Source: Oscillatoriaceae cyanobacterium Prado104
GTDB taxonomy: Bacteria; Cyanobacteriota; Cyanobacteriia; Cyanobacteriales; Microcoleaceae
Direction: 5' to 3'
Assembly (NCBI GenBank): GCA_025454405.1
Contig: JALOON010000079.1
Coordinates: forward strand, 47,801 to 111,800
Length of the DNA: 64,000 nucleotides
Below, in pieces: positions 1 through 8,169 of the stretch. Every line of letters starts with the position of its first letter. The stretch's first letter is position 1. The translations under genes were made by a program, and so were the position numbers. Below the pieces are notes generated by a model. That model did no database searches and was not told the DNA's origin. It was given only the letters and a program-made list of their open reading frames with translations.

Positions 1-244
1 CGGTTGGCAGTTTGTCCCCGGATTTGTAGTTAGCGGGTAGATAAAGATTACCAACAACGGTTTCGCTTTCACTCTGAAATGTGACGCGATTGATACCGGG
101 TTTTAAGGCGCTACGATTGCTCGCTATAGTTGTATTTAAGCTTTGAGAGGGAGGTGTTTGAGCATAGAATGTACGGGCACTCAGAGCAGCGGCGCTCCCT
201 AAAACAACGAGTGAAAATGCCCAAAGGCGCGGTTGTAATTTCAT
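1..244 (-). CDS. Alpha/beta hydrolase-like secreted protein, N-terminal part (runs off the window)
   Basis: An open frame starts at an ATG (242-244) preceded by GAGG and runs off the left edge. The first 28 or so residues (MKLQPRLWAFSLVVLGSAAA, then LSARTFYAQ) look like a Sec signal peptide. The following stretch, with RVTFQSESETVVGNLYLPA, resembles the first strands of dienelactone-hydrolase-like alpha/beta hydrolases. The catalytic part is outside the window, so the family call is tentative. Confidence 0.5.
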   Translation of the reverse strand, partial: MKLQPRLWAFSLVVLGSAAALSARTFYAQTPPSQSLNTTIASNRSALKPGINRVTFQSESETVVGNLYLPANYKSGDKLPT

Positions 245-660
245 AATTGAGATTCCTCGATCGACTGCGATACTCTTAATTTACGAGTTAGGCAATCGGC
301 AGCGATATTGAATTCTTGCGTGGGTTTATCAAAATCTTGCTCAACCTCATTTTTTGGTGGTACAGACAGGCTAAGCATTCAAATGCAGCGGACAGGCAAA
401 GGTTGCTGGTGTTGAGTTTGAGGTTGTCTGCCGCTGATTTGAGCCGTTATGCGCCCGCGAAGATAGAGCCTATCTGGGCGTTCTGACCGCGCCCTTTAGG
501 ACGTGTTTTCAAACTACTTTTTCAGCTCCAGATCCCCCTAGATCCACATTTTCGCAAAAAACCCGGTTTCTGCCCGAGTCCAAAAACTTTTGTCAAGTAG
601 GTATTTTGCCTGTTCTTGACTTGTTTTGTTAGATAATTCTCTTAGAGATTGTAAAATGGC
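245..660. other. Intergenic, no gene seen
   Basis: No convincing frame on either strand. Near 555-575 it holds one copy of the AAACCCGGTTTC short repeat that recurs through the window. Otherwise nothing recognised. Confidence 0.5.
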
Positions 661-2106
661 TTAAACATCAGCAAGCATCCGGGCTTTTCGGAGAATAAAT
701 GCAAGTACGGTTTCTTGTCGAGAAATAATGTCTGCGGTAACTTCCATTCCGGGTTGAATAGGATACTGACAGCATGGTTCGCCCGGTTGTTTGCTAATAG
801 TTCGATCGCGCTTAATTAAATAAGTTTTTTGCGGTTCAATTGTTACTTCATAATAAGGAGTACCGTTGTTTTGAGGAGAAATAGCATCAGGTGCGATCGC
901 GATAACTTTCCCTTTCAATACACCGTAATCGGGATAGGGATAGGCAGAAACCCGCATTACAGATGTTTGACCCAAAGCAATTTTACCAATATCGGGAGCA
1001 GTCGCACGAGCTTTAATAACTATAGCAGTATTAGCGGGAGCAATTTGAGCGATTGCTGCGCCTAATTGTACGTTTTGTCCGGGATTTCGCAAATTCAGTT
1101 TCAGTATAATTCCTTCTGCGGGAGAACGAACGGTGTTTTTTGCAAGTTCGGTGTCAATTTGTGTTAGTTCCCGGCGATCGCGATCGATTTGATTTTGAAT
1201 TTCAATGCGGCTTTGAATCGAAATTTCCCGCTCTTTTTTCAATGCTGCTAAAGCGGCTTCTCCCCTAGCTTTTTCTTGGGAAATTCGCTGCTGGGCGATC
1301 GCAATTGATGCGGTACTGGGATTCAAAGCAGCTTCCACAACTTTTAATTTAGCAGCAGCAACTTCAACAGCTTGTTGTTGGCGATCGACCGCTTTTATGT
1401 AGCTGGCAATAGTTTTTTGGTGCGCTGCAACTGTCGCTTTTTGTGCTGCAACAGCTTGCGATTGCTGTTGGGTTGCTAGTTTAGTTTCCTCCAATAAATC
1501 AAGGGAAATAGCGCCTGTTTTTTGGATGGGCTCATAGCGATTTTGCTTGGATTGTGCAGCTTGAAAATTCGCCTCCGCTGCTTTTAAATTAGATTTGACA
1601 ATTTCTAGAGAAACTTGTTCTTTTTGCAATTCTTCGCGAGCTTTTTGCCATTCCAATTCAGCCAATTTTAAGTTAGCAGCAGCCGCTTCAACTTCAGCAA
1701 CAGAGGTCATTTGCCGTTCTCGATACTCGCGCTGGCTGCGGTTTAATTCAGCTTCAGCAGCAGCCACAGACCTTTCGATCGCGTAAGTTTCCGCTGTTAC
1801 TCGATCGTCTAAAGCGCTAATTTGAGCCGCAATTTGACGCAGTTGCAATTGATTTTGTTGGATATTTCCTTGCAGTTGATTTTGTTTAGTTAAAAGTTGG
1901 GAAGAGTCGATAAGGGCGATCGCATCTCCTTGTTTGACAGCTTGATTTTCTGTTACTTGAATGCTTGTCACCGTACCTGCACTTGCGGCTTCGACAATGC
2001 GGATTTCTCCAAACAATCCGCCTGCACTTATCCAGCGGCCGATCGGCGGCAAGAATTCATCCGGTTTCGCTGTGCGAAGAAAGTCAAAAGATGAGTCAGT
2101 AGGCAT
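661..2106 (-). CDS. HlyD-family periplasmic adaptor, apparently lacking its membrane anchor
   Basis: 481 residues. HlyD/membrane-fusion proteins link an inner-membrane ABC exporter to an outer-membrane channel in type I secretion. Seen here: an N-terminal lipoyl-like half (EIRIVEAASAGTVTSIQV, near residues 34-51), a long Ala/Gln-rich coiled-coil hairpin (about 65-310), the second lipoyl half (NTVRSPAEGIILKLNLRNPG) and a C-terminal beta-barrel region. The usual N-terminal transmembrane helix should lie between GGLF and GEIR, but these are directly joined at about 2010-2020, as if some 35 residues were deleted in frame. The partner is probably the C39 exporter at 9583-11727. The start has no strong ribosome site. 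Confidence 0.88.
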   Translation of the reverse strand: MPTDSSFDFLRTAKPDEFLPPIGRWISAGGLFGEIRIVEAASAGTVTSIQVTENQAVKQGDAIALIDSSQLLTKQNQLQGNIQQNQLQLRQIAAQISALDDRVTAETYAIERSVAAAEAELNRSQREYRERQMTSVAEVEAAAANLKLAELEWQKAREELQKEQVSLEIVKSNLKAAEANFQAAQSKQNRYEPIQKTGAISLDLLEETKLATQQQSQAVAAQKATVAAHQKTIASYIKAVDRQQQAVEVAAAKLKVVEAALNPSTASIAIAQQRISQEKARGEAALAALKKEREISIQSRIEIQNQIDRDRRELTQIDTELAKNTVRSPAEGIILKLNLRNPGQNVQLGAAIAQIAPANTAIVIKARATAPDIGKIALGQTSVMRVSAYPYPDYGVLKGKVIAIAPDAISPQNNGTPYYEVTIEPQKTYLIKRDRTISKQPGEPCCQYPIQPGMEVTADIISRQETVLAFILRKARMLADV

Positions 2107-2190
2107 GAGTCATTAGTCATTAGTCATTAGTCATTAGTCATTAGTCATTAGTTATTAGTCATTAGTTATTAGTCATTAGTTATTAGTCTG
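2104..2190. repeat. Heptanucleotide tandem repeat (AGTCATT/AGTTATT)
   Basis: About eleven back-to-back copies of a 7-base unit, alternating between two variants, directly upstream of the HlyD start codon. Short heptamer tandem repeats of this kind are common in filamentous cyanobacteria. A shorter array of the same units occurs near 30355-30390. Confidence 0.9.
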
Positions 2191-2296
2191 ATTTACTGCA
2201 AGCAGGGGTGGTCCGTGAAGATATTGTCCTCGCCTTTCATCCACCCCGCTTGCGTCAGTTTGCTGTTGGGGATATCTAACCCGGATTTGGTATTAC

Positions 2297-2860
2297 TTAA
2301 CCTTCGAGAGGAAGAACAAAGTCGATACCGCCAAATGCCGGGTCTTGATTTATGTTATTCCGCCTCATAGTCACGACAAAAAAGTAGAGCCTAAACGCCT
2401 CAAATTGGTGATTTGGATCGTCAACAAAGAAAGATGTATTGACTCTCAAGTTGCTAGGGTTAGAATTAGAACTCCACACTGCATTAACTGGTATGGAACT
2501 GCCAGCATTGCTATTGCGATAGAAAAGGTGCGTCGTGATTTCAGCCAGATTTCCAGTGCCATCCGTATCCCGGTAGTAGACGCGATACGCTGTCAAATCG
2601 TTGTCGTTTGATGAATCGGATACTGTCAACCTGTTGATTGGCAGGGGGCAAAAAAATCTTACTGTTCCCGTACTATTTGGATTGAAAATAAAAGCGCCGT
2701 TCACCATCCTGACACTTGCATCCGCAGTGTTACTTTCCGGGCGACAAGCACTAGCAGGAATAGTTGTTGCTTGAACATCTTGGTCGTTAGCTACAGCGGC
2801 ACTAGGAAAGGTAAAAAACGCCGCGATCGCTGTTATAAATAGGAGAGATTTTGATTGCAT
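2297..2860 (-). CDS. Secreted protein of unknown function
   Basis: 187 residues from the ATG at 2858-2860, chosen because GGAGG lies about 8 bases upstream; the frame extends 11 codons further without a better start. The N-terminus (MQSKSLLFITAIAAFFTFPS, then AAVANDQ) is a clear signal peptide with likely cleavage after AVA. The mature part is beta-rich, with two cysteines (SACRPES, FFCPLP). No family recognised. It lies between the HlyD gene and the GG-leader peptides on the same strand, so it may belong to that locus. Confidence 0.75.
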   Translation of the reverse strand: MQSKSLLFITAIAAFFTFPSAAVANDQDVQATTIPASACRPESNTADASVRMVNGAFIFNPNSTGTVRFFCPLPINRLTVSDSSNDNDLTAYRVYYRDTDGTGNLAEITTHLFYRNSNAGSSIPVNAVWSSNSNPSNLRVNTSFFVDDPNHQFEAFRLYFFVVTMRRNNINQDPAFGGIDFVLPLEG

Positions 2861-2993
2861 CACAATTACCTCCGATCGAATCGATATGTACATGAAAAAC
2901 TAAACTTTTATTCTGTCTCGAATTCTCAGTCATGACTTACGCACAAACTCGATAAGTAGGGTGCGCAGCGCGCACCTTACGGCTGCTTTAAAT

Positions 2994-3236
2994 TCAAGTA
3001 AATTGGTAACTAAAGCCAAACTTTCTAGTAGCGCGATCCCACCAAAATGTCCAAAGTCCGCCCGTAGTTCTTACCCCCCAAAATGTGCGATGGGGCGACG
3101 TAAGAATCTGACCTCCCTTAATCAATTCCTGTTCGCTTTCACTCAACTCCATACAGGTTTCTAAATCTTGCAATTGCAGGCTTGGAGAGCAATAAGTACC
3201 CGGTTTTCGACGGTTAGAAAAAATTTCGTCATTCAT
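2994..3236 (-). CDS. Double-glycine leader peptide (bacteriocin-like precursor) 1
   Basis: 80 residues. The leader ends in ELSESEQELIKGG, a close match to the LSxxELxxIxGG consensus cleaved by C39 peptidase exporters, with the GG at residues 41-42. The predicted core of 38 residues is rich in aromatics (FWGV, LWTFWWD) and basic residues and has no cysteine. An AGGAG ribosome site precedes the ATG. The same-strand neighbours are other GG peptides. Function of the released peptide is unknown; antimicrobial or signalling roles are both possible. Confidence 0.8.
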   Translation of the reverse strand: MNDEIFSNRRKPGTYCSPSLQLQDLETCMELSESEQELIKGGQILTSPHRTFWGVRTTGGLWTFWWDRATRKFGFSYQFT

Positions 3237-3252
3237 TGATTTTACACTCCTA

Positions 3253-3468
3253 CTAACGAGGTGGTCTTTTGGGTCGATTAAGAAAAGAAGGAAGAGCCAT
3301 CGAGCCTAAAATTGCTAACTCAGCCGCGAATTCCTCTTGAAGACGCTGTATTCCTCCACCAGAAATCGATTCTTGGTCTTGTTCGTTTAACTCCTCGATT
3401 AGATCGGGGAATAGTTCAACATCCAAAACAGGTTTTGAGCGCTTTTTTGTAGAACCTTTTCCAGACAT
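3253..3468 (-). CDS. Double-glycine leader peptide 2
   Basis: 71 residues with a very good ribosome site (AAGGAG). The lysine-rich N-terminus is followed by LIEELNEQDQESISGGG; processing after the GG around residues 37-39 would release a core of about 32 residues containing an Ala/Leu helix and a basic Pro-rich tail (NRPKRPPR). It sits 16 bases upstream of peptide 1 on the same strand, so the two are probably co-transcribed. Confidence 0.8.
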   Translation of the reverse strand: MSGKGSTKKRSKPVLDVELFPDLIEELNEQDQESISGGGIQRLQEEFAAELAILGSMALPSFLNRPKRPPR

Positions 3469-3508
3469 TTTTTAACTCCTTTGTTTGGGTAATTTAGACT
3501 GAATTTAT

Positions 3509-3619
3509 CTATGTATTGGATGAAGACTCATCTAAGGACAACTCATTCCAAAGATCGTGAGAGTTGGATAATTTAATTTGCTTTGAAGATTTAACTTGAA
3601 GTTTGAACAAATTAAGCAC
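3509..3619 (-). pseudogene. Truncated GG-leader peptide gene, stops just before the GG
   Basis: A GTG-initiated 36-residue frame with a perfect AAAGGAGG ribosome site. Its sequence (VLNLFKLQVKSS, then HDLWNELSLDESSSNT) parallels the leader of the peptide at 5555-5779 (MLNLFKSQVHSD, HHLWHDLSLDESSSYVGG) almost to its end, but a stop replaces the GG and the whole core is missing. It is a decayed paralogue, or a leader-only product. Too short for ordinary gene callers. Confidence 0.65.
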
Positions 3620-3734
3620 GATCTCTTGACCTCCTTTATATTTACTTACAACTTCTCTGGTTCAGCCAATACTGGCAGAAAATTAGCCAGAAATATCGCA
3701 GGTTTTTGCTATGAGTTGCTCGATCGCCCTTTAT

Positions 3735-3959
3735 TCAAAACATGAGAGTAGGAATACTGCGAATTCCGTAGTGGCTAACAGTTCCTGTTACTTGTTGTAC
3801 ATCCCCTGCTGTCAATCGGGGGCAAATTCTATCCTCACCAGTGTGACCTCCTAACAGCAATTCCTCATTTTTTTCGCCTAATTCAACAACAAGCGATCGC
3901 CCGGAGGCAAAATCCAATACAGACAGCAATGAATTATTTGTTTCGTGTTTGTGAAGCAT
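3735..3959 (-). CDS. Double-glycine leader peptide 3
   Basis: 74 residues, AAGGAG ribosome site. The leader ends VVELGEKNEELLLGG with the GG at 37-38. The 36-residue core (starting HTGEDRICPR) has one cysteine and ends in a hydrophobic TLMF. Same strand and same spacing pattern as the other precursors. Confidence 0.78.
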   Translation of the reverse strand: MLHKHETNNSLLSVLDFASGRSLVVELGEKNEELLLGGHTGEDRICPRLTAGDVQQVTGTVSHYGIRSIPTLMF

Positions 3960-4116
3960 CTTTTAACTCCTTCGATTATTGTAAAAATCCGAGGAGCGGG
4001 TGGTGGCTTTACCAGATAGTAGGTGTGCGACATATATAGTTGGTAAAACCCGCTCCTACGCTGTGTTTTTTCTGCCAGAATATCTACCTTCTCGCCTTGA
4101 TATGAAAGGGTTAGGA

Positions 4117-5067
4117 TTAGAAGAAAACAAAGTAAGGCTGAGACAAATCGAGATTTGCCGTGTTTTGAACTACAGCAATCAAATCGCCATTGTAATAGAT
4201 GCCCGTATTATTAGGACCGCTCGCATTAAGAGAGTAGTTTGCCTTATTACCGTAGAGACGAATTCTGTCTTCAGTAGAGTTGAAATCAGTGATAATAGCG
4301 TTACCAACCCCCAAATAGTGCGGCCAACTGTTTACAAATAACGCATCTCCCAAAACAAAGTTATCTGCGCCAGCACCTCCCGTGAATCTGTCGAATTCGT
4401 TGGTATTTGTATCGTTTACACCACCATCAGAACCGCGAATCCAGTCATTACCATCTCCACCAATCAATGTATCTGTACCAAAACCACCGTACAGATTGTC
4501 ATTACCAATGCCACCGTTGAGGATGTCATTATTCTCCCCACCCTGCAACTGGTTGTCACCCGCTTCTCCTACTAAGCTGTCGTTGCCATTTTCTCCCCGT
4601 AACAAGTCGTTATTAGCTCCACCATTAAGGGTATCAGCGTCATTTCCACCCCTGATCTGATCTGCGCCATCTCCTCCCGTTAAAGAGTCATTACCATCCT
4701 GTGAATTCAAAAAGTCGTCTCCCAATCCACCATTCAAAGTGTCATTTCCAGACCCTCCACTGAACGTATCGTTGCCCGCTTCACCAGACATTAGATCGTT
4801 GCCAGCACCACCATACATTTCATCGTTGCCAGAACCACCAAACAATCGATCGTTGCCATCATCACCTTCTAAAGTATCGTTGCCAGAACCACCAAACAAT
4901 TCGTCATTGCCACCCCGTCCATTTAAATCATCATTGCCACCCAAACCATAGATGGTATCGTTAGGCGGTATAAGGACAGACTGACCGTTTTCAACCGACC
5001 AAAAAGGGATGTCATTACCGATGAGATTATCGTTTCCGTTGGTTCCGTAGATAACATTTGTAGCCAT
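4117..5067 (-). CDS. RTX calcium-binding repeat protein
   Basis: 316 residues. From about residue 10 to 215 it is built of GGxGxDxhx nonapeptides (GGSGNDTLEG, GGAGNDLMSG and similar), the calcium-binding beta-roll of secreted RTX proteins. The last 100 residues are a non-repetitive cap (ITDFNSTEDRIRLYGNKANY, ending PYFVFF) of the kind that carries the uncleaved type I secretion signal. There is no enzymatic domain and no GG leader. It sits inside the GG-peptide cluster, transcribed with it, although GG peptides and RTX proteins usually use different kinds of ABC exporter. Confidence 0.9.
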   Translation of the reverse strand: MATNVIYGTNGNDNLIGNDIPFWSVENGQSVLIPPNDTIYGLGGNDDLNGRGGNDELFGGSGNDTLEGDDGNDRLFGGSGNDEMYGGAGNDLMSGEAGNDTFSGGSGNDTLNGGLGDDFLNSQDGNDSLTGGDGADQIRGGNDADTLNGGANNDLLRGENGNDSLVGEAGDNQLQGGENNDILNGGIGNDNLYGGFGTDTLIGGDGNDWIRGSDGGVNDTNTNEFDRFTGGAGADNFVLGDALFVNSWPHYLGVGNAIITDFNSTEDRIRLYGNKANYSLNASGPNNTGIYYNGDLIAVVQNTANLDLSQPYFVFF

Positions 5068-5236
5068 AGTATGCTGCTCCCTACTTTAGTTCAAAGTTAG
5101 AGTTCAAAGTTAGATATTTCGGGTCATTCGTTTTTAGCCTGCTCAAGTTCACTACCAACATTTCACGATCGACATTTTGTCTGGAACGGACAATGCCCGG
5201 TCTACAAATAGCTGCGATTTTCACGCAGTATGCTTG

Positions 5237-5419
5237 CTAAAATTTGACAACAATGCTGATACCTACTTCACATTTGCCCGGTACTTGACACTTTGCCCAT
5301 CCTTTAAATAGTCCCCCGCCACTTAGTTGAGCGGCTGCACGATCGTCGATTTCTTGCCATAAAGTTCGATCGGAGTCGTTTGGTATTGTTTGCGATTTCT
5401 TAGGCTGCATTGCTTTCAT
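5237..5419 (-). CDS. Double-glycine leader peptide 4
   Basis: 60 residues from the ATG preceded by AGGAG; a TTG one codon earlier is possible. The leader carries the LWQEIDDRAAAQLSGGG block, nearly the same as peptide 6 (LWHELDDRTSETISGGG). The core (LFKGWAKCQVPGKCEVGISI and a few more) has two cysteines six residues apart that could form a disulfide, plus a hydrophobic tail. Confidence 0.8.
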   Translation of the reverse strand: MKAMQPKKSQTIPNDSDRTLWQEIDDRAAAQLSGGGLFKGWAKCQVPGKCEVGISIVVKF

Positions 5420-5554
5420 CAAATTGACTCCTGTAAGTTAGTTAAAGGCTTTAGTGAAAGTAGGATGCGTCGCACCAGACTGTTCTCGTTGCTTGGAGAA
5501 ATCCCCTAGCGACGCACCTTACTGCGAAAGACAAAGTTTTGAAATAGCATCACC

Positions 5555-5779
5555 CTAACGAATACCGGGCTCTCTGTATCTACAATGAATGTAACCGTCT
5601 AGTCCGCGCCGACACCACCCGAGTTCTGGATCTTTCCAAATCAAAGGATTGCCATGTCCTCCTACATAGGACGAAGACTCATCTAAGGACAAATCATGCC
5701 AAAGATGGTGAGATTGAGAGAGTTTAATTCGATCGGATCGATCGTCCGAGTGAACTTGAGATTTGAACAAATTAAGCAT
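5555..5779 (-). CDS. Double-glycine leader peptide 5
   Basis: 74 residues. The leader contains HHLWHDLSLDESSSYVGG with the GG at 40-41; the core (HGNPLIWKDPELGWCRRG onward) has two cysteines, several aromatics and basic residues. It is the intact paralogue of the truncated leader at 3509-3619. An AGAGG ribosome site lies upstream. Confidence 0.78.
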   Translation of the reverse strand: MLNLFKSQVHSDDRSDRIKLSQSHHLWHDLSLDESSSYVGGHGNPLIWKDPELGWCRRGLDGYIHCRYREPGIR

Positions 5780-5822
5780 GGCTACTTAACCTCTTTGTAG
5801 GAATTTACGAAGCCGATCGGAA

Positions 5823-6017
5823 TTACAAAATCACAAAAACTATGGGTTCTCCGATGGATGGGACTCGGGTGATATCACCGAAACGAATACTCCAGGCCAG
5901 ACAGCCTTCTGCACCGCCGCCAGAAATGGTTTCTGAGGTTCGATCGTCCAGTTCGTGCCAAAGGGTTGGTGTGATGTTTGTTTGGGTTGTTTTCCTATTT
6001 GTTTTGGTTGTTTTCAT
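5823..6017 (-). CDS. Double-glycine leader peptide 6
   Basis: 64 residues, GAGG ribosome site. The leader is basic and Thr-rich, then LWHELDDRTSETISGGG, with the GG near 33-35. The core of about 29 residues (AEGCLAWSIRFGD, ending IVFVIL) has a single cysteine and a hydrophobic C-terminus. Confidence 0.8.
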   Translation of the reverse strand: MKTTKTNRKTTQTNITPTLWHELDDRTSETISGGGAEGCLAWSIRFGDITRVPSIGEPIVFVIL

Positions 6018-6070
6018 GTTTTTTTCCTCAAACTATTCAGCTTTTATTCCACAACCAATTGTCGCAGTTA

Positions 6071-6268
6071 CTAACATCGAGATTGACCAGAAGTTGGAGG
6101 TAACATATCGTTGGGACTCCAACAAGCTTTAACTTCCGTTGGCCCCTTGTAAGGTCTAGAGTTTTGGCCGCCACAAATTATTTCTTGTTCGCGATCGCTC
6201 AGTTCGGACTGCAACAGGGACGATCGAAAAGATTGTTGTAACTTCTTATCTAAGGGCTTGCGAAACAT
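6071..6268 (-). CDS. Double-glycine leader peptide 7
   Basis: 65 residues, AAGGAG ribosome site. The leader ends QSELSDREQEIICGG (GG at 33-34), the classic pattern, and resembles peptide 1. The 31-residue core has two cysteines (KACWSP and the C-terminal residue). It is the most upstream member of the same-strand run that ends with the HlyD gene. Confidence 0.8.
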   Translation of the reverse strand: MFRKPLDKKLQQSFRSSLLQSELSDREQEIICGGQNSRPYKGPTEVKACWSPNDMLPPTSGQSRC

Positions 6269-6362
6269 ATCATGGCTCCTTTGCTAGTTACTTAGTTAGT
6301 TTGATAGTGGCACGGTCTGGAAGCAGAATCTTGCACGATATTGCTGTTTTTGCACGTTCTTG

Positions 6363-6460
6363 CTATGACTTGAACAAGGTTTTAGAAGTCACTCCTGCTA
6401 AGCGTTTGAAATAGCAGTTGAGGTGACTTTGGTGGCTAAAACAGCAGGCGATCGTTAATG
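6363..6460 (-). pseudogene. Diverged AraC C-terminal fragment
   Basis: Read in frame on the minus strand this gives ACCFSHQSHLNCYFKRLAGV then TSKTLFKS and stop, clearly the second helix-turn-helix of an AraC protein (compare ACGFSHQSHLNRHFKRLTGV in the intact copy at 8467-9360). Only the tail is present. The downstream flank (CTTGCACGATATTGC, 6331 onward) is also shared with the next fragment at 7049. Confidence 0.7.
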
Positions 6461-6614
6461 CAATCCGCAACCAAAGTCAACTTGTGTTGAGGTAGTCCAC
6501 CCCGATAAGTTTCAATATTTCGTTTCTATTTCGTTTCTGCGTTGACGATTCTTGCAGAAAATCGCAGGCTAGTGCATTTGCTATTGATTCGACATCAAGT
6601 CGATCGCTACCGTG

Positions 6615-6998
6615 TTAAGTTCGTCGTTTGTACCAAAAAACTACATCGCTAAAAATTACTTTCCCGCTTCCTCCTTCATATCTAAAGAAAATTCGATTGG
6701 AGTCTTGACTCACCGCATTAAAATCAACAACCTCGATAATGGTACGGATGATGCTGTCATTGAGCGTCAAACTAGAAACTTCTGTTGTCGCTCCGGTTCG
6801 ATCGCGAATCGAGATACTGAATCTCAGATCGTTTGCATTATCAACTGTATCAACTCTGTAGCAGAGGAGAGGTCGATTACCCGAACCATCCAGTCGGATA
6901 TCGTCGGGGAGATTGAATTCAAAAACTCGCTCGCGATCGAGCGCCCAAATTTCAAAACTGCTATCTTGAATTGCCTCGTAATTAGCAAGTGTTGGCAT
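6615..6998 (-). CDS. Hypothetical protein
   Basis: 127 residues, not recognised. It has alternating hydrophobic/polar stretches typical of a beta-sandwich (RPLLCYRVDTVDNANDLRFS, IFFRYEGGSGKVIFSDVVFW) and no signal peptide or membrane helix. It lies upstream of the GG-peptide run on the same strand, separated from it by the AraC fragment. Confidence 0.6.
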   Translation of the reverse strand: MPTLANYEAIQDSSFEIWALDRERVFEFNLPDDIRLDGSGNRPLLCYRVDTVDNANDLRFSISIRDRTGATTEVSSLTLNDSIIRTIIEVVDFNAVSQDSNRIFFRYEGGSGKVIFSDVVFWYKRRT

Positions 6999-7084
6999 AG
7001 AAAAAATCCTAAATCTATGTCAATATTAGATAATAGATTCACTAACATCTTGCACGATATTGCGGTTTTTGCACGTTCTTGCTA

Positions 7085-7297
7085 TCACTCTATCCAAGTT
7101 TTGGGAGTCACTCCTGTCAAGCGTTTGAAGTGTCGATTCAAATGGCTTTGGTGAGAAAAACCGCAGGCGATCGCAATTTCCGACAAACTCATCTTTCCCT
7201 GCAAAAGCAATTGTTTTGTTCGTTCAACTCTTGTAGCTGGAAAGTAAAGATATCGCGCCAGCATCCTGCATAGCAGCATTTTGTTGCGTACAGTCAA
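7085..7297 (-). pseudogene. AraC-family C-terminal fragment
   Basis: From RVERTKQLLLQGKMSLSEIA to the end, about 48 residues match the C-terminal helix-turn-helix of the intact AraC gene at 8467-9360 nearly residue for residue, ending KTWIE instead of KNWSIS. The sensory domain and first helix-turn-helix are absent, and the first 22 residues of the frame are unrelated. It cannot be a functional regulator on its own. Confidence 0.75.
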
Positions 7298-7461
7298 GAA
7301 TTAGGGGCTTTTCTTCTGGCATGGCAGTTATAGCAGTTGACAGTCGATAGTTGACAGTTACATAATGAATATCATGGGTGTTACGGCTTTAACGGAAGTT
7401 GAGAAAGCAACTCTCAAAGCTTTAGGGGCTGTGGAAAATCAATCGTCGCCAATGAGGAATT

Positions 7462-7666
7462 ATGCAGTCAGCAATACGGATTACCACCAAAGTTCTTGCA
7501 GGAAATAAACTAAGTTGAAGTGTTTGTGATTATACCAGAAAAACCTCAAGGTGGGAGGCGTAAAGTGTTGGAATTACTGACAGAGATCCGCAGCCGTCAT
7601 GTATCCAGATCTGTCGAAGAAATCGATCGAGAACTTCTTGAAGAAAGAAACTCATGGGACAACTAA
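7462..7666 (+). pseudogene. Antitoxin gene of the PIN module, split by a frameshift or deletion
   Basis: Two frames are both recognisable. The first, from an ATG with a GAGGA ribosome site (7462-7518), encodes MQSAIRITTKVLAGNK, the usual start of a cyanobacterial antitoxin family. The second (GTG at 7520 to 7666) encodes VFVIIPEKPQGGRRKVLELL through EEIDRELLEERNSWDN, its C-terminal toxin-binding tail. The joining strand of the normal protein is missing and the frame changes. The tail overlaps the toxin start by 13 bases, the normal arrangement. The GTG-started 48-residue tail could still be made. Confidence 0.65.
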
Positions 7667-8103
7667 ACCTACCATCCCCTGCTACAATTTACTTGGATAC
7701 ACAAGTGATTATTTATACAGTTGAAGCTAACCCGAATTACTATTCGCTGCTTCAACCGTTGTGGCTGAAGTTTCAAACAGGTGAAATTGAACTGATGACC
7801 AGTGAATTGACGTTACTGGAAACCTTAGTTTTCCCTCTAAAAAATGCTAACACTATCTTAGTCCGTGACTACGAACAACTGTTATTATCCTCAGAAATAC
7901 AGCTAGTTCCTATAACTCAATATGTACTGAGAACAGCAGCTAATTTAAGAGCTAATACCAATCTCAAAACCCCTGATGCTATTCATGCTGCGACAGCCAT
8001 CAGTGAAGGTTGTACGCTGTTTCTCACCAATGACAATGGATTTCGTAATGTTCCCAATCTATCTGCTGTCATCCTGAGTGATGTTTTGGCATCACAATCA
8101 TAG
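7654..8103 (+). CDS. PIN-domain ribonuclease toxin (VapC type)
   Basis: 149 residues, a normal length for VapC. PIN toxins are Mg-dependent RNases that cut tRNA, rRNA or mRNA. Acidic metal-binding residues appear where expected: D in IYLDTQVIIY, E in SELTLLETLV, D in LKTPDAIHAATA and D in LFLTNDNGFR. It overlaps the antitoxin tail upstream. If the antitoxin is really broken, this toxin must be silenced, neutralised by another antitoxin, or inactive. Confidence 0.85.
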   Translation: MGQLNLPSPATIYLDTQVIIYTVEANPNYYSLLQPLWLKFQTGEIELMTSELTLLETLVFPLKNANTILVRDYEQLLLSSEIQLVPITQYVLRTAANLRANTNLKTPDAIHAATAISEGCTLFLTNDNGFRNVPNLSAVILSDVLASQS

Positions 8104-8169
8104 GCGATCGCATGAATATTATGGGTATTACAGGTTTAATGGGTTGTGTCAACTTTTAAGGTACAACCG

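Noticed and set aside
4382..4951. Plus-strand Pro/Ser-rich frames opposite the RTX gene
   Set aside because: Reverse complement of GGxGxD repeats; no ribosome site and no known family.
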